From Capronia americana (lineage: Eukaryota > Ascomycota > Eurotiomycetes > Chaetothyriales > Herpotrichiellaceae): DNA of 64,000 nt. Position numbers and translations under genes: made by a program. Position 1 is the first letter of the stretch; each line of letters begins with the position of its first letter. Shown here piece after piece: positions 43,759 through 55,435 of the stretch. Location of the stretch: positions 1,054,001 through 1,118,000 of the forward strand of contig JADWQD010000013.1 in assembly GCA_016110215.1 (NCBI GenBank), read 5' to 3'. The notes beneath the pieces were generated by a model, which saw nothing but the letters and a program-made list of their open reading frames with translations, did not search any database and was not told the origin of the DNA.

Positions 43759-45761
43759 ATGAATACTCAGTTGCTCAGAGACACCCAGTTCGGCCACCTC
43801 ATCCGCTTCCTATCTGGCCGAAAGAAGTGGTTCCAATACCCCGATGAGATCGATCCATCCTTATGGATGAAGCGCGCCAGGCGAGACGAGTTAGCCACGA
43901 GACACGTGCTGCAGCAGCGGCGGCGGCCAGAGCCAGAGCCAGTCGATGACAGAGAGAAGCGCGAAGGTCTTATCAGTCAGGACGATGCGCGCTCTGGAGA
44001 CTTTCGACCATGGGAGCGCATCAACCAGCAACAATCAGATCCGAATCACGACGTCGACGAGAGCAAAGATATCGTTTTGATAGATTGGTACGGTCCAGAT
44101 GATCCAGAGGTATCCTACTCCCCCGTGGGCACTGAGCAGCTCAGCTCATCGGAATACGGGAATCAACCACTTACAGGCTGTTGCAGAACCCGCATAACTG
44201 GCCCAGCAAGTGGAAACTACTGGTCAGTTTTCAGATTTGTTTGCTGAATTTCGCCTTCTATATCGCCAGTTCCATCTACACTCCGGGTGAGCTGAGTATC
44301 ATGAAAGAATTCGGGGTTGGCGAGACGGTCGCGACACTAGGTCTGTCGCTGTTCACACTGTAAGTGAGATGCATTCTTCTATCCGGGCTCTCCTCCGACC
44401 CATGGAAATTAACATCTGCTGACCAGCTGGCGCTCGTGTCTTTTCTAGTGGATACGGTTTCGGCCCTATGCTTTGGAGCCCCATGTCCGAGATGCCCACC
44501 GTCGGGCGCAACGATATCTACTTCTTCACGTTCCTGGCGTTCGTCTTACTTCAGCTTCCGACGGGCTTTGCCGTCGACATGGCCATGTTCTTGACCTTCC
44601 GCCTCTTGACCGGCTTCGTCGGCAGTCCAGCCCTAGCGACGGGCGGCGCCACGATGGCAGATATGTACGACCCCGCCCGCGTCGCGTACGGAATCTGCAT
44701 CTGGGGATCTTTCGGCATCCTAGGTCCAGTCATGGGCCCGATCCTCGGCGGCTTCGTCGCTGAAGCAAAAGACTGGCGCTGGACGATCTGGGTGTTCACG
44801 TGGCTGTGTTCATTGACGCTCATAATGATTTTCTTCCTGCTGCCCGAAACCAGCGCCGCAAACATCTTGTACCGTCGTGCGAAGAGGCTTCGCAAAAGCA
44901 CAGGCAATGATCAGCTGAGAAGTCAGTCTGAGATCGACGCGGCGCATCATACCTGGAGGGACCACGCCGTCATGCTCGGTCGAGCCTTCACTTTGACCTT
45001 CACAGAACCGATCGTGTTTTCCCTGAACCTGTACACGGCGCTACTGTACGGCGTGTTGTTCATCTGGTTCGAGTCATTTCCCCTGGTCTTCGGCGACATC
45101 TACGGCTTCAGTCTCGGCCAACAGGGTCTCGTCTTCCTAGGCATTCTGGGCGGCGGGCTCCTCACTGTGCCGCTATATCTCCTCTGGGTCAAACACGGCA
45201 TCATCCCTCGGTTCACGAAGCCGGACTTCAAGCCCGAGATGGTCCTCCCTCCCACCTTTTTCGGTTCCGCTGCCCTGCCGATCTGCCTGTTCTGGTACGG
45301 TTGGTCGGCGCGGGAAAGTGTGCATTGGATAGTGCCGGTTATCGGCTCCGGGTCCTTCACCATCAGCATCGTCACCTTGTTCAACCCCGTGCTGAATTAT
45401 CTGGGGATCTCATATCCCATGTATGCGGCCTCCATTTATGCGGGCAATGCACTGTTTCGGGCGACCTTTGGGGCAATATTCCCGCTCTTTGTAAGTCGGC
45501 ATCCTCCTTGCCTGATACGAGTACCATAAAGTTACATAGTTGGCTCACTTATTGTTCGCAGGCACGACAACTCTTCCGTAGACTTGGCGTTGGGCCGGGC
45601 AATTCGTTGTTGGGAGGCATTGCGATCTGCTTCATGCCATTGCCATATGTATTTTACAAGGTGAGTTCCGGTTGCCCCTGATCGGGAGGAACGTGGCTAA
45701 CGGTGTAAAGCGTGGAGAGAAGATTCGACACCTGACTAGGAATGCTCGTCATGATGTCTAG
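43759..45761 (+). CDS. MFS transporter, polyamine/drug:H+ antiporter (Tpo1-like DHA1)
   Basis: Five exons: 43759-44109, 44187-44359, 44449-45490, 45562-45660 and 45711-45761, giving 571 residues. A long acidic, Arg-rich cytosolic N-terminus (~125) ends in NPHNWPSKWK, the usual entry to TM1 of this group. Then SSIYTPGE, GYGFGPMLWSPMSEMPTVGRN, RLLTGFVGSPALATGGATMADM and WGSFGILGPVMGPILGGF appear, all typical of DHA1 Tpo/Flr transporters. A hydrophilic central loop follows TM6. Plasma membrane export of polyamines or drugs is the family role. The last exon is 51 nt. Confidence 0.92.
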
Positions 45762-46040
45762 AATCGGGCTGGGCGGTTCGGTTGGATACTAAAAGCATTG
45801 AGCTCCCGCCTTGTACTTGTACTCGGTAGAGCTGCCACCAAACGCAGCTTGCTCGGTCTTCCCCAGCGGACACCCCCTTTTCCAACTTCATTCCCGCCTC
45901 GTCTATAGTGAGTAGTGAGTCTTTACTTCCCTCGACATCACCGTTCCTCGATCGTTTACTTTGCCGTCAGCGAGCATGGCGACGCCGGCCCATCCGCAAA
46001 TTCTGGCCCAGCGTTCGCTGCTCTCCGTGAGTCCATACCT

Positions 46041-46080
46041 TCCAGGCCCTTACCGTCCAGGCCCTTACCGTCCAGGCCCT
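46041..46080. repeat. 15-bp tandem repeat, 2.7 copies
   Basis: Unit TCCAGGCCCTTACCG at 46041-46055 and 46056-46070, then a partial copy to 46080. Length is a multiple of three, but no supported gene covers it. Confidence 0.8.
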
Positions 46081-46914
46081 GTCGTGAACAATGTCCAACT
46101 CGGCAGCAACAAATCACCAAGATTGTCGGAAATAGAGCTCTTCAAAGGAATGGCTCTGGTCGCTTACAGAGATTGTTTGGAGAGATTTGCCAATTTCGAG
46201 TTCGAAAAAAGAAGACATCTCCGGTCCTACATTAGACTGGCCTGAATCACCACCGGTCTTGACTCGTACGCTTTTTTTGTTCGATGTTTCTACCCCGCGG
46301 AGAGAGGGAATAAGCAGTCGTTCCATAGTAGTCACTCTTTCGCCTCCGTCAAGAGGCTCACCCTCCTCACCCTTCCTGTTCAAATTAACTGTGCCGTCAC
46401 GCGCGATCTATACAAGGTGTCTAACCCTTTCGATTGCCTTCGATCGTCAAGTACAGGGGCACTGTGAAACGTCCTGCTTGAGCTGGACAGCATTAAGCTC
46501 AAAGAAGTGCCGCTGTCGTTTCTCTCCTCCCTCTCGTACGCTTGCGGGAAGCCGCTCCACAGCTCACAGACCCCGATACATAGGTACCACACGTAGAATC
46601 ATCTGGGCTAAGTATGGGTATGGATCTTCCAGCCATTCGCATATTCTTCGCTCCAAGGACTCTATCGGACATTTAGAGGATGAGAGACCGGTCATTGGCA
46701 GTAATAGAAGGCGCGGCGGAGTTGATCCCCCACATACTGTAGCTACAGAACTGTAGCTAATGAGCGAAATAGTATTAAGCGACATATTGTATACGAATAT
46801 AGACAGGGAGGGGGGTTTTCTTGGGACATTCTCTGTATATCCTCGCGATGTATGGCACGTTAGCTAATGCTAACCCCGTCTTTCTCTACCATGTCGTTTC
46901 CGCTTGATCCCCAG

Positions 46915-47040
46915 GTCGAGCAAGTAGGCTGTTCTATACACGTCGTTGTAGTCGACAGCTCAAGCAATCAGGCTGCTCTGTCCACATCGTTCTGTCCACA
47001 GCTCAAGCTAGCAAGCAGGCTGTTCCATACACATCGTCCC
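46915..47040. repeat. Degenerate ~43-bp tandem repeat, about 3 copies
   Basis: Three diverged copies share the order AGCAAG/AGCAAT - AGGCTG - TCTATACAC/TCTGTCCACA - TCG, starting near 46915, 46959 and 47002. It lies 3' of the AIG1-like gene; a decayed minisatellite. Confidence 0.6.
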
Positions 47041-47264
47041 GCCATATATAATCATTCAAGCACCTCATGTACGATCTAACATCTTCTAACTCTATCACAT
47101 GTGTCTATAAACAATCTATCCAACCTCCTCTCAAAGCGTCTAAGCGCATCTCAATAATACGCTCTAGCAAGTTCTCTCATCGAACACATCCGTGCATCAG
47201 AGCATGGCAGCGTGCGAGATACCAATAGATTCTCACTCCTTGCACTGCCCCCCCGGCTTCTACA

Positions 47265-47987
47265 TCACCTCTTCCCCATCCTCCGACCCTCAACCCCATT
47301 AACCTGCGCGTAAACACCCTTCAACACCACGGTATTCAGGGCCATCAACACCGCACTCGCGGCAAAGACGCCCATGCGCTGCGTACTCCCCAGCAGGGCA
47401 AACAAAGGATAGGGATAAAAGCCATTGTAGCTATAGCACAGCTCGATCCAGAACCAGTACGCCAGGGCGATGGCGCACGACACGCCCAGGCTCGGCAGCA
47501 CCGTGATGCCCCACGGCGGGCTGAACGCCAGGAGATCGAGCAGGAGGAACACCGCGGGCGCGGCGTGGAAGCTGAGGTCCGCGCCCAAGGGCAGTTCGAA
47601 CTCCGGGGGAACCACGAGCGCCGGGTCCACCAGCCGGAGACCCCAGTAGAGGACCGAGACGAGCAACTCGAGCGGCGCGGCGCACATGCTCAGGGTGTTC
47701 TTGGCGCTGAAGATGCGGGGGCTGAGAGTCAGGTCGGCGAGCAGGCCCATGAGGAAGGTCAGCGTCGCGAGCGTCAGCCCGATGATCGTCAGGTACTGGA
47801 AGTGCCAGCCGTAGGCCGAGTTGATGTCGTTAGGGTGCGCGTGCAGCCAGTGGTAGGAGTACGTGAAGGACGCGAGCCCCAGGGTGTGCAGTGCGGCGGA
47901 GAGGTCGCGGGATGGGGCGCGTAGGCGTTGGAGCGGGTGTCGGTCCGGGAGGGGGAGGGTGTCGGGGTTGGGTTTTGCCGTCGACAT
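47265..47987 (-). CDS. FAR-17a/AIG1-like multi-pass membrane protein
   Basis: Intronless, 240 residues from the first in-frame ATG at 47987. The reading frame stays open for about 167 codons upstream but has no Met there. Five to six hydrophobic spans are seen. GWHFQYLTIIGLTLATLTFLMG and the later WGLRLVDP-type loop and YWFWIELCYSYNGFYPYPLF match the AIG1/FAR-17a family. Animal AIG1/ADTRP hydrolyse fatty-acid esters of hydroxy fatty acids using Thr and His; fungal relatives are uncharacterised. Probable ER or plasma membrane location. Confidence 0.8.
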   Translation of the reverse strand: MSTAKPNPDTLPLPDRHPLQRLRAPSRDLSAALHTLGLASFTYSYHWLHAHPNDINSAYGWHFQYLTIIGLTLATLTFLMGLLADLTLSPRIFSAKNTLSMCAAPLELLVSVLYWGLRLVDPALVVPPEFELPLGADLSFHAAPAVFLLLDLLAFSPPWGITVLPSLGVSCAIALAYWFWIELCYSYNGFYPYPLFALLGSTQRMGVFAASAVLMALNTVVLKGVYAQVNGVEGRRMGKR

Positions 47988-48589
47988 TATCTCGCCCGTT
48001 GCGCTTATTGTCGTCGAAGCTGAGAAAGAGAAACGATGGTCAAGCACAAGGCAGATGATGGCAAATTTGTGCTGGGGGTGCGTTTCCGGGTTTGTGGCCG
48101 GCAACCCTGACGTAATGATATACAATGAGTGTCGAGCACCAAGGCCTGGGACTCCGGAAACTCCACTGTAATTCAATCTATGGGATGGAAGACGTGATGG
48201 GAAAGGAGAAAAGTCGAGGTATGCAGTGAGGAGATGGTGAGCAACCAGTGACACCAAAGTGAGCACCGAATGAGGTCCAAACTGAATGCTGACGTAAACG
48301 CTCGGGCTCAATAGTCGGTGGGGGCCAACGGCTCTACAACAGCTTTGAAGGAGAGACCAATGTCGGACCGGGTCAAGGCATCCAGTGCATAAGCAACAAA
48401 GAGACAGTGCTATGTACGAGCGTCGCTCTCTGTAAGGACAGTTGGGTATTTTGCAACGCCCGCAACTCCAACGCTCAGCAAAACACAATCGTAAGATAGC
48501 ATAGAATCAGAATCTAATCGTCTCCGCTGAGACCTCGGGTTCCGACCTTGATGTCGTCCTAGCAAGCAAATGGTCTGAAATAGGCGCGG
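47988..48589. other. Intergenic, AIG1-like promoter
   Basis: 602 bp upstream of the AIG1-like start and 3' of TF3. The AIG1 frame stays open through most of it without ATG. No separate gene called. Confidence 0.5.
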
Positions 48590-51381
48590 TCATCCAAAGA
48601 AATCACCAGTGGTCAAGCACTCCCAACTGACTCCAGTCCTCCACACCTCCTCCATGACTCTTCTGGCTCGACTGACTTGACACATCCCGAGTCCTTCAGC
48701 TCCTTTGATACGACTGAGGACTTCTGCTCGATCCAGTTGGTCTTCCGCTTCAACTCCGGCCGTGAACATGGGGAAGAGTAAACATGCTTCGGCACTTCCG
48801 CCTTCTCTGATCTTCTGTTGCTGGATCTTGACAATCTCGTGCACTGCGTTCTGCACTTCCGGATCGCGGCGAGGTCTGTTGTGAACTCGACGCAGCAAGT
48901 GGACCAATCCTGCCCAGTGAAACGCCGAATTGGTTGCCAATGATTCCTCCACGTCCTTCTGCGACATCTCTGCATAGGCCGAGTGGCGCCGGGTCCCTTG
49001 AGTTCCGCATAGTGAGGCCTTCGTCATTTGAGGGCTGTGGTGAGCACACGAAATTTGTTCGTGGTTTTGAGCCTTTTCCAGATCCAGGCGTAATTTCTCT
49101 GCTCGGTGCAGTATGTCCATCGATGGTTTCCAATCCTCATTGATTTGCCCTGTCTGCAAATCAATTCGGCCTGCCGCTTCACACTCTCGTGCCAGAACAG
49201 CTACCTGAGCCAGGATCTGGACACACCGAGTGGTGAACCCGAGCAGACAGTCGATGGTGTAGTCGTCTTCGTCATCGGCTTCGTCGTCTGTCAGGGACAA
49301 CTCCTTGGCAGAAGTACTATCTTCATGTGAGTTCGACCAGTAATTGCCGACGAACAGAGGCTCCTCATTGCGTCGTCCTGACAATGAACCCATAACATCG
49401 AGATATGCCAGCCACCGCGTCAGGAAGTACATGACTGGATCTTTGCGCGAGATTGAATGTGGGCCTGTTCGGGCACGAATGATGCTGCGGGCAATACTGA
49501 GGTGATTCTGCCAGGGTATCGAGACCCCAAAGCTCGATGGCGATATTATCTCCAGAGAGGACAGCATGATGGCCGTCGCGAGATTGGCATTGGAGACCTC
49601 ATAATTTGACACGTTCTCCAGCGTCTGTCGGAGTGAAGGGAACACGTCCCGTACCCAGAGCGCTATTCGATTGGCAGGCTCAGGGTGGTTCAAGAGTCTA
49701 GCTCGATGGCACGCCGAGTAGGCAAGGAGCAGATTCAACAGGTTGGGGTTGTCAACGGCCACTATGGCATGTCAGTAAGGCTTTGCGACGAGGTCAACGA
49801 CCTAGATTGGGTCCGGCAACCTACTCTTGGGTAATATCGTCTTGAACGGGTTCTCGGGACAATCATGTGGGACAAGGATTCTCGCGGTATGGTTGAGGAA
49901 GTGATGGAAGTACAGCAAGTTCATCGGGTTCTTGGAGAGAGTGAGAGGCAACGGTTCGAGCTTCCGGGGAATCTTGATGGGCACAGGCGACGCATAATAA
50001 CCGCCTTTAGCAAAGACAGTGTCTCGACTGACCAGGCCGAATCCGAACTCGGGGACACCCAGATCGGTGTCGTGCAGCCATGACTCGAAGTCGCTGTGCT
50101 CGGATGGAGACATGCCGGAGATGGCCATAGTATCGTTATTTCGCGGTATGTCGAGATCCACATTCCCACGATCTTGGCCATACGTCTCCGTCTCGGTGTA
50201 CGAAATCATCCGCTGATGGAGAGATCCACGTCGCGGAATTTGTTCGTCGGGTGCTTGATTTTGGCCATTGGAGGTGGCGGACCCTCTGCGATCGTCAGGC
50301 TCCGGGTCCTCGGAGAGCAGAGAGCTGACAGATATCCGACGGTCGTCATTATCCTGATTTTGAGATGTTGCCGACGCTCCTGGCGTCAAAGGGTTAGCCA
50401 GGTACGAGGGGAAGAAGGTCGGGGTGTTTGGGTTGAATTGAACTCGTGGACCAATTTCTTCGATGTCGTTCGGGCCATAAGACCCGGCGCGCTGATAGTT
50501 GGGAGCGGACCGGCCGAAACTGTCTGTCCTAGGGCTCAGCTTCATCCGTTTGGCTGGATTGTAGGGTGAATTTATCGACTCGTGGTAGGTCATTGGATTG
50601 GAAGTGTGCATGGGCGGCGGCATCTGCATCGAATAGCCGTTGAAATTGTTCATCCCGTTGAGAGTGGGACTTCCAAATCCGGATTCTGAGGGAGAGGGAT
50701 AAGGTGGGAGGCCGAGAGGATGGCGGACAGATGTTGAGAGAGGAACATGGTCAAGTGGAGGGGGAGTGCCTCCGTTTCTGTTGTCGCCCCATTGAGGAGT
50801 CCGGAGTATAGGTGGGGGAGGCAGTATGGCTGGGTTGAATTCGTTCGTTTGCGGGATCGGTAGATTGACCTGGAAGTCGTTGACACTTGGCAAAGGCGAC
50901 TCGAATGAAGGCTGCTCGAGGGAATAGTTGGGGGTATGGACGGCGAGGGCGGGCGCTGGAGTGTGTCCGTTCGCGCTTGGGCTGGTGTCGGAGGTGCCGT
51001 TGGTATAGCCGTTGGTGGACTGAGGAGTACCAAACGACATGGGCACCGAGCCTGGTTTTGCATTTCCTTCTTCTTTCTTCTTAGTCCGACCATCCCAGTT
51101 GAGGCGAATGCTATAGTCGCATGTCTCGCCCTGTCGTTGGCAGTTGGCGCAGGCGGGCTTCTCTTCTCCGCTGTATCGACACTGTCAGCATCCTCCACCA
51201 CCAGAATGCGGAGCGGGATCGTAATTTACCATTTGACTTTCCTCGACTTGCAAGGCCTGTGAGCGCAGATATAAGTTTATTGTCCTCGAACATTGGACAA
51301 GGCGTCAACCAACCAGCATCCGTTCCTGGACCGTTTCTTGACCTCTTTTCCATCCTGGTCGGGTTTCTTTGGACGCGGCAT
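48590..51381 (-). CDS. Zn(II)2Cys6 transcription factor with Fungal_trans_2-like body (TF3)
   Basis: Exons 51381-51314, 51256-51230, 51170-49825 and 49761-48590, giving 870 residues. Two introns split the zinc cluster: C22-x2-C25 | K-rich | C32-x6-C39-x2-C42-x6-C49 (KKRSRNGCWPCKSRKVKC then GEEKPACANC), and exon 2 is only 27 nt. The long Pro/Ser/Asn-rich middle (about 75-400) looks disordered. The C-terminal half has LLNLLLAYSACHRARLLNHPEP, SLRQTLENVSN, MLSSLEIISP and WQNHLSIARSII, the pattern of ARGR/UGA3-type Fungal_trans_2 regulators. Divergent from PAM17. Not obviously tied to the catabolic block. Confidence 0.9.
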
Positions 51382-52363
51382 GGCTGCGGTGCAGAGGTGT
51401 CACCCAGATCGAGCGTGGTACAGCGACATCAGTATTCGCGATCCGATATTGGCCTTGGTGTCATCTCAACATCACCCGGATGCAGGCAACGGATAAGATG
51501 GGGGGGAGGGATTGAGAGGATCAATTAAACTCGAGCAGCGCCGACGCGGGACAGACAAACCGTCGAAACTCGGATGCTGGCAACAACGGCCTCAGTCGAA
51601 TGCGGCATAGGCGGGAAGCAGAGGGCACACTCGATGCCATGGCATCTTCTCCCCAGCTCAATAACGGTACGAGTGATGAGGAGGAGAAAGAGAGGACGAC
51701 GATAGGCTTATTTTCATTTTGAAGTAGCCGAAACAAGAGCAGGTGCTGAACCTTCCCGGGCAGCCCAAGGCGTCCCCATAGGCTAGTGGGCAGGTTCCCG
51801 GGGCCCTAACTACTCGTTTAGGCGGAAGGATGGAATGGTGCATGGGTCTGACTCGAGGCTAGAACCACCTGAAGTCTTCATCTCGAAGTATCTGCTCTTA
51901 TCCGAGCTGAACTGGAAACTGCTCCCCATCATGCACGGGCCCCTCATACCCTTTGGTGGCCTTGGATGCTGACTCAAGCCTTCGATCACGGCGAATTATC
52001 GTAGGGGGCATGCTAGGATTGTACTGTAATACCTAGTTGCAAAGACAGTGCCGCGTGATTAGTTATCTTTCACGATTGCGGCTGGGGAGTTGTCTTGCTT
52101 GGGTAGGCCGTGCCCAATGAGCCCGTGGAGGAGCTCGAATTGCACGTGCCCGCAGAGCTCGGAAAAATGACTTGGAAGCAGAAGTGACAGCAAACACCAA
52201 GTCAATTGCTGCACCTGCATGTCCTCGCGAATTCATCCTCGATCAGTGCATTTTAATCTGTCCAATCTTGCTCTCGTTTCCACAATGAGCAACTAAGACA
52301 TCCCTGACAAGAGCCAACAGTTGTCGCTTCCAACATCAACCTTAGCTGAACCAGAGCCTCATC
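51382..52363. other. Divergent intergenic, TF3 (-) / PAM17 (+)
   Basis: 982 bp between divergent starts. Only short frames; nothing else recognised. Confidence 0.5.
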
Positions 52364-53116
52364 ATGTCCTCGAAAACCACGAGACTCGGGCTGCAGCTCA
52401 CGCGATCTCGTCCCATGCTGGTTTCATCACGCAATGCACTGTCGTCGACGAGACGAGCGATCTCGTCAGCTGTCCTGGTCCGACAAGACCAATGCCAGTT
52501 GCGAGGTGCGAGATTCTACCCTCTAGCTGCGAGCCTGCCTGCGTCGACTCCTCCCTCGTCGTTCTTCACGCCTTCACTGTGCCGAATAAGACATGCCTCA
52601 ACTTCGGCGAACCCCTCCACCTCAGCAGCCGGCTCACCTTCTACTACCCTTGACTGGAACACCTTCTTTCGAATGCGGGCCGTCCGACGACGGTATTCTC
52701 TCGCATCCTCGATCCTCACTTCGCTCGCCTCCACTGGCGGCGCGCTGTATGCATTCTCAGAGATACCAGAGCTTGCAGACAACATCACCAAAGTAATACC
52801 TACAGATCCAGTCATTGGAATAGTGATTGCCACATTCAGCTCTACCGTCGTTGGCTGGCTGATTGGCCCGGCTTTTGGGAATGCGGTTTGGAGACTATCG
52901 CATCGTACTCGGCTCCAAGAGTTCACTATCAAAGAGCGAGCCTTCTTCGAAAGAATAAAGAAGCACAGAGTCAACCCAACTGGCGCCAGCACGAACAACC
53001 CGGTCCCCGATTTCTACGGCGAGAAGGTGGGAAGTGTGGCGGGATACCGACGCTGGCTCAAGGACCAGCGTGCGTTCAACAGGAAAAGAGGCGGGAACTA
53101 TCCCTCTACAGTATGA
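52364..53116 (+). CDS. PAM17: PAM17, presequence translocase-associated motor subunit
   Basis: Intronless, 250 residues. A long Arg/Ser-rich mitochondrial presequence (about 1-95) precedes the conserved body. That body reads LDWNTFFRMRAVRRRYSLASSILTSLAST, a first membrane span, then DPVIGIVIAT and VVGWLIGPAFGNAVW as second span. RAFFERIKKHRVNPT, NPVPDFYGEKVGSVAGYRRWLKDQRAFNRKR follows. Pam17 sits in the inner membrane and organises the TIM23 import motor with Pam16/Pam18 and Tim44. A conserved housekeeping gene, useful as a synteny anchor. Confidence 0.95.
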   Translation: MSSKTTRLGLQLTRSRPMLVSSRNALSSTRRAISSAVLVRQDQCQLRGARFYPLAASLPASTPPSSFFTPSLCRIRHASTSANPSTSAAGSPSTTLDWNTFFRMRAVRRRYSLASSILTSLASTGGALYAFSEIPELADNITKVIPTDPVIGIVIATFSSTVVGWLIGPAFGNAVWRLSHRTRLQEFTIKERAFFERIKKHRVNPTGASTNNPVPDFYGEKVGSVAGYRRWLKDQRAFNRKRGGNYPSTV

Positions 53117-55435
53117 GCGGAGGGCCATGTAGATCAGACGAAGGGTCATCGCACTACAGTACTTGGAGAGAAAAATTCATGAGCGCGCCACGTTACCTCG
53201 GAACTATTGCAATTGCATACGTCCACCGCACGATATGATCATCAAGGCGTTGGGAGCAGCGTGTTGAGATCACCTTCTGCCCACATGCGTGGGTTGCGCA
53301 CAAATTGTGTAATAATACAGATAGCACCTTCGTTGTACAACAACCACTGACACTCCGATATGCCAAGATCCATGCATTGCAACCAGCATCCCAAGTGCAA
53401 ACTCTCCCAATCTGCAGAAAGTTCGATGACCGTTTCATGTCGAGATGCAGTCTGCCGACCGCTGCAAGCTTACCTTTTGCTGACCCTCTCGCTCTAGCAC
53501 AAGACTACACTTGCCCTGGTGAGACAGCAGAGAATTAAACACCTTGACGCTCGTCCTACTCTCAGTCTCATGCTCCTGCTCGCGACCTTTGCTCGACGGA
53601 ACTAAGATTCGCTGCGACGAACTTGTGGAGGACAACCCGATGTTTGCGTCTCTCGCCTCCCCAAGTTCCAAGCTGTTTCGTACGAGCCTCCCAGCCGGTA
53701 GCCGCGACATTGCACTGACCGCAGCCGTTCTTTTCAAAGGTTTCTCTGTGCGAGGATAACCTCAACACTTGTTCTCGGTCCTACATGCCCAAGTCGATCA
53801 TAAATTGTCGCGACAAGGATTCAAACGACACCTGAAGAGAAGGAACTGGGAGGCCAGCTACGGCGGGCGAAACCATATTTGCAATCTGTGGAGGTGGTGA
53901 TTGAGGCTGTTTGAGATTCTGTGCGAATTCTTCCAGTCAAGCAGCGATGCTCCGCAAATACTACACCTTCTGCTCCATTTCTCATGTCAGTAACGCACGT
54001 GCGACGCTGTCAAAGCTGTCTCGCAAATTTTTCGGTCTGTACTCCGATATATGTCCATCTGATTCTGTGTCAACCACGAGGCTTAAAAGTTCCTCAGCCT
54101 CCTCGGCGATCGCTCGGGCAGAGAGTCAGCGGAAGCTCCCTGTCCTGGCATTGGCCGGAAATGAAGGGAAGTTGCCAGATAGATCATCCACTTTCATCCA
54201 CTGCGCTCTCAAGTTCCCAAGACTCGAACCGGACTAATTGCCGCACATTACTTCATCCCTCATTCGCTTCTTTCGATTGCCCATTCCAAACATCAATAGA
54301 CATCGACGCCGGAGCTGCTTGGACGCATTGGCCGCTTTAGTTTGTGGCAGCATGCGTGATTTCATTGCCTTCCTGTGTCATCACTTCTAGGTTCTCGGGG
54401 CACATGTTGCATGCTCGTTGATCCATGGCCGGATTAAGGCCGCTCAAAGGTATTGATTGTATCTCCTCTTTGGTATATGAACACGTTCATTCCCTGCAAT
54501 CTCTGTGTCAAGCTGCTCTTCACACTACTAGATCCGGCATCCCAAGTAGTCATATGCCCCAGTCCGCTTGAAACCGATATACGAGCAACTGGTCTTCTCC
54601 GAGACGAATCATTCGAATCTCACGTGTCGTTATCCCTGATTACTTCTACGTCTCAGCTTCACCTGCCAGACTCAACTTGTTCATTCCCCTCGTAATTTCT
54701 CTCGCACGTACGGGATTCAGCAGGGTTATTCGTCATCCACCTACCTTGAAAGTCCCTGCATATCAGGTCACCAGTGTCAGACCTTTCCAGCCGAAGCACA
54801 CATACACCGATATCAAGCGAATTGGAAGCGGAGAAAGAGGCAGCATAACTCCAACTGAGGCCAATCACATGCGATTACATCATTTCGCGTCCTTACTGCA
54901 GAAAGAACCGTGAGGTTGATAACATAAACAACTACATTGTCGACAGAGTCGCCGCCTAAAGGCAATAGCTTATCGCTCCAATTCCGGAGGATACCTTCTC
55001 AATACGATCGACCCGTTCTATCCAGCAGCAGCAGCAGAACTCGACCACGAGCCTGTCAGGGTGGGTCATCTCTCCCACATCAGCCGCGGATCACTCATCC
55101 TCCCGTCTGCCAGGGGCATCAGCCTTACACACGCAGTCAGACAAATCAGTGGAGGCCGCATCGGAAGGATTCATCGCCCCGAACAAAGACATCATACCAT
55201 ATTACCAAGGCTTAGCTACAAGCCTACTTCCACAGAAAAGCCACCGAGGTTGTGGGACTGAGAAGATATAGGAAGCAGCCTGAGGCCCCGATTCCCAGAT
55301 CCGCCTTTCTCAGTCTCGGAAAGTCTTGGACGTAGACTTCTTGCCACTTTCTGTTCTCGGGTCTTCGAGAAAAGAGCCCAAAGAGAAGGCATCGTGTCTC
55401 CCTCATCCTCTTGCCACCAGAAGATTCTGAGCATC
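53117..55435. other. 2.3-kb intergenic, no gene recognised
   Basis: Open frames are all short and overlap on both strands; none shows a family pattern, and no tRNA or rRNA was found. It may hold a long 5' leader or an unrecognised small or noncoding gene. Confidence 0.5.

Larger units (their letters stand above)
45762..47264. other. Convergent intergenic with two tandem repeats
   Basis: 1,503 bp between converging genes. It holds a 15-bp tandem repeat at 46041-46080 and a degenerate ~43-bp repeat at 46915-47040. A frame from ATG 45976 (17 codons, then a GTGAGT donor) could begin a small gene, but no continuation with a recognisable pattern was found. Confidence 0.55.

Noticed and set aside
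45976..46245. Possible small gene containing the 15-bp repeat
   Set aside because: Only a 17-codon first exon with donor is plausible; no supported continuation.
47988..48488. N-terminal extension of the AIG1-like protein
   Set aside because: No Met in the open stretch and no resemblance to the family N-terminus.
54215..54240. Minus-strand GGTTCGAGT string, possible tRNA
   Set aside because: Stem bases do not pair; no other tRNA parts.
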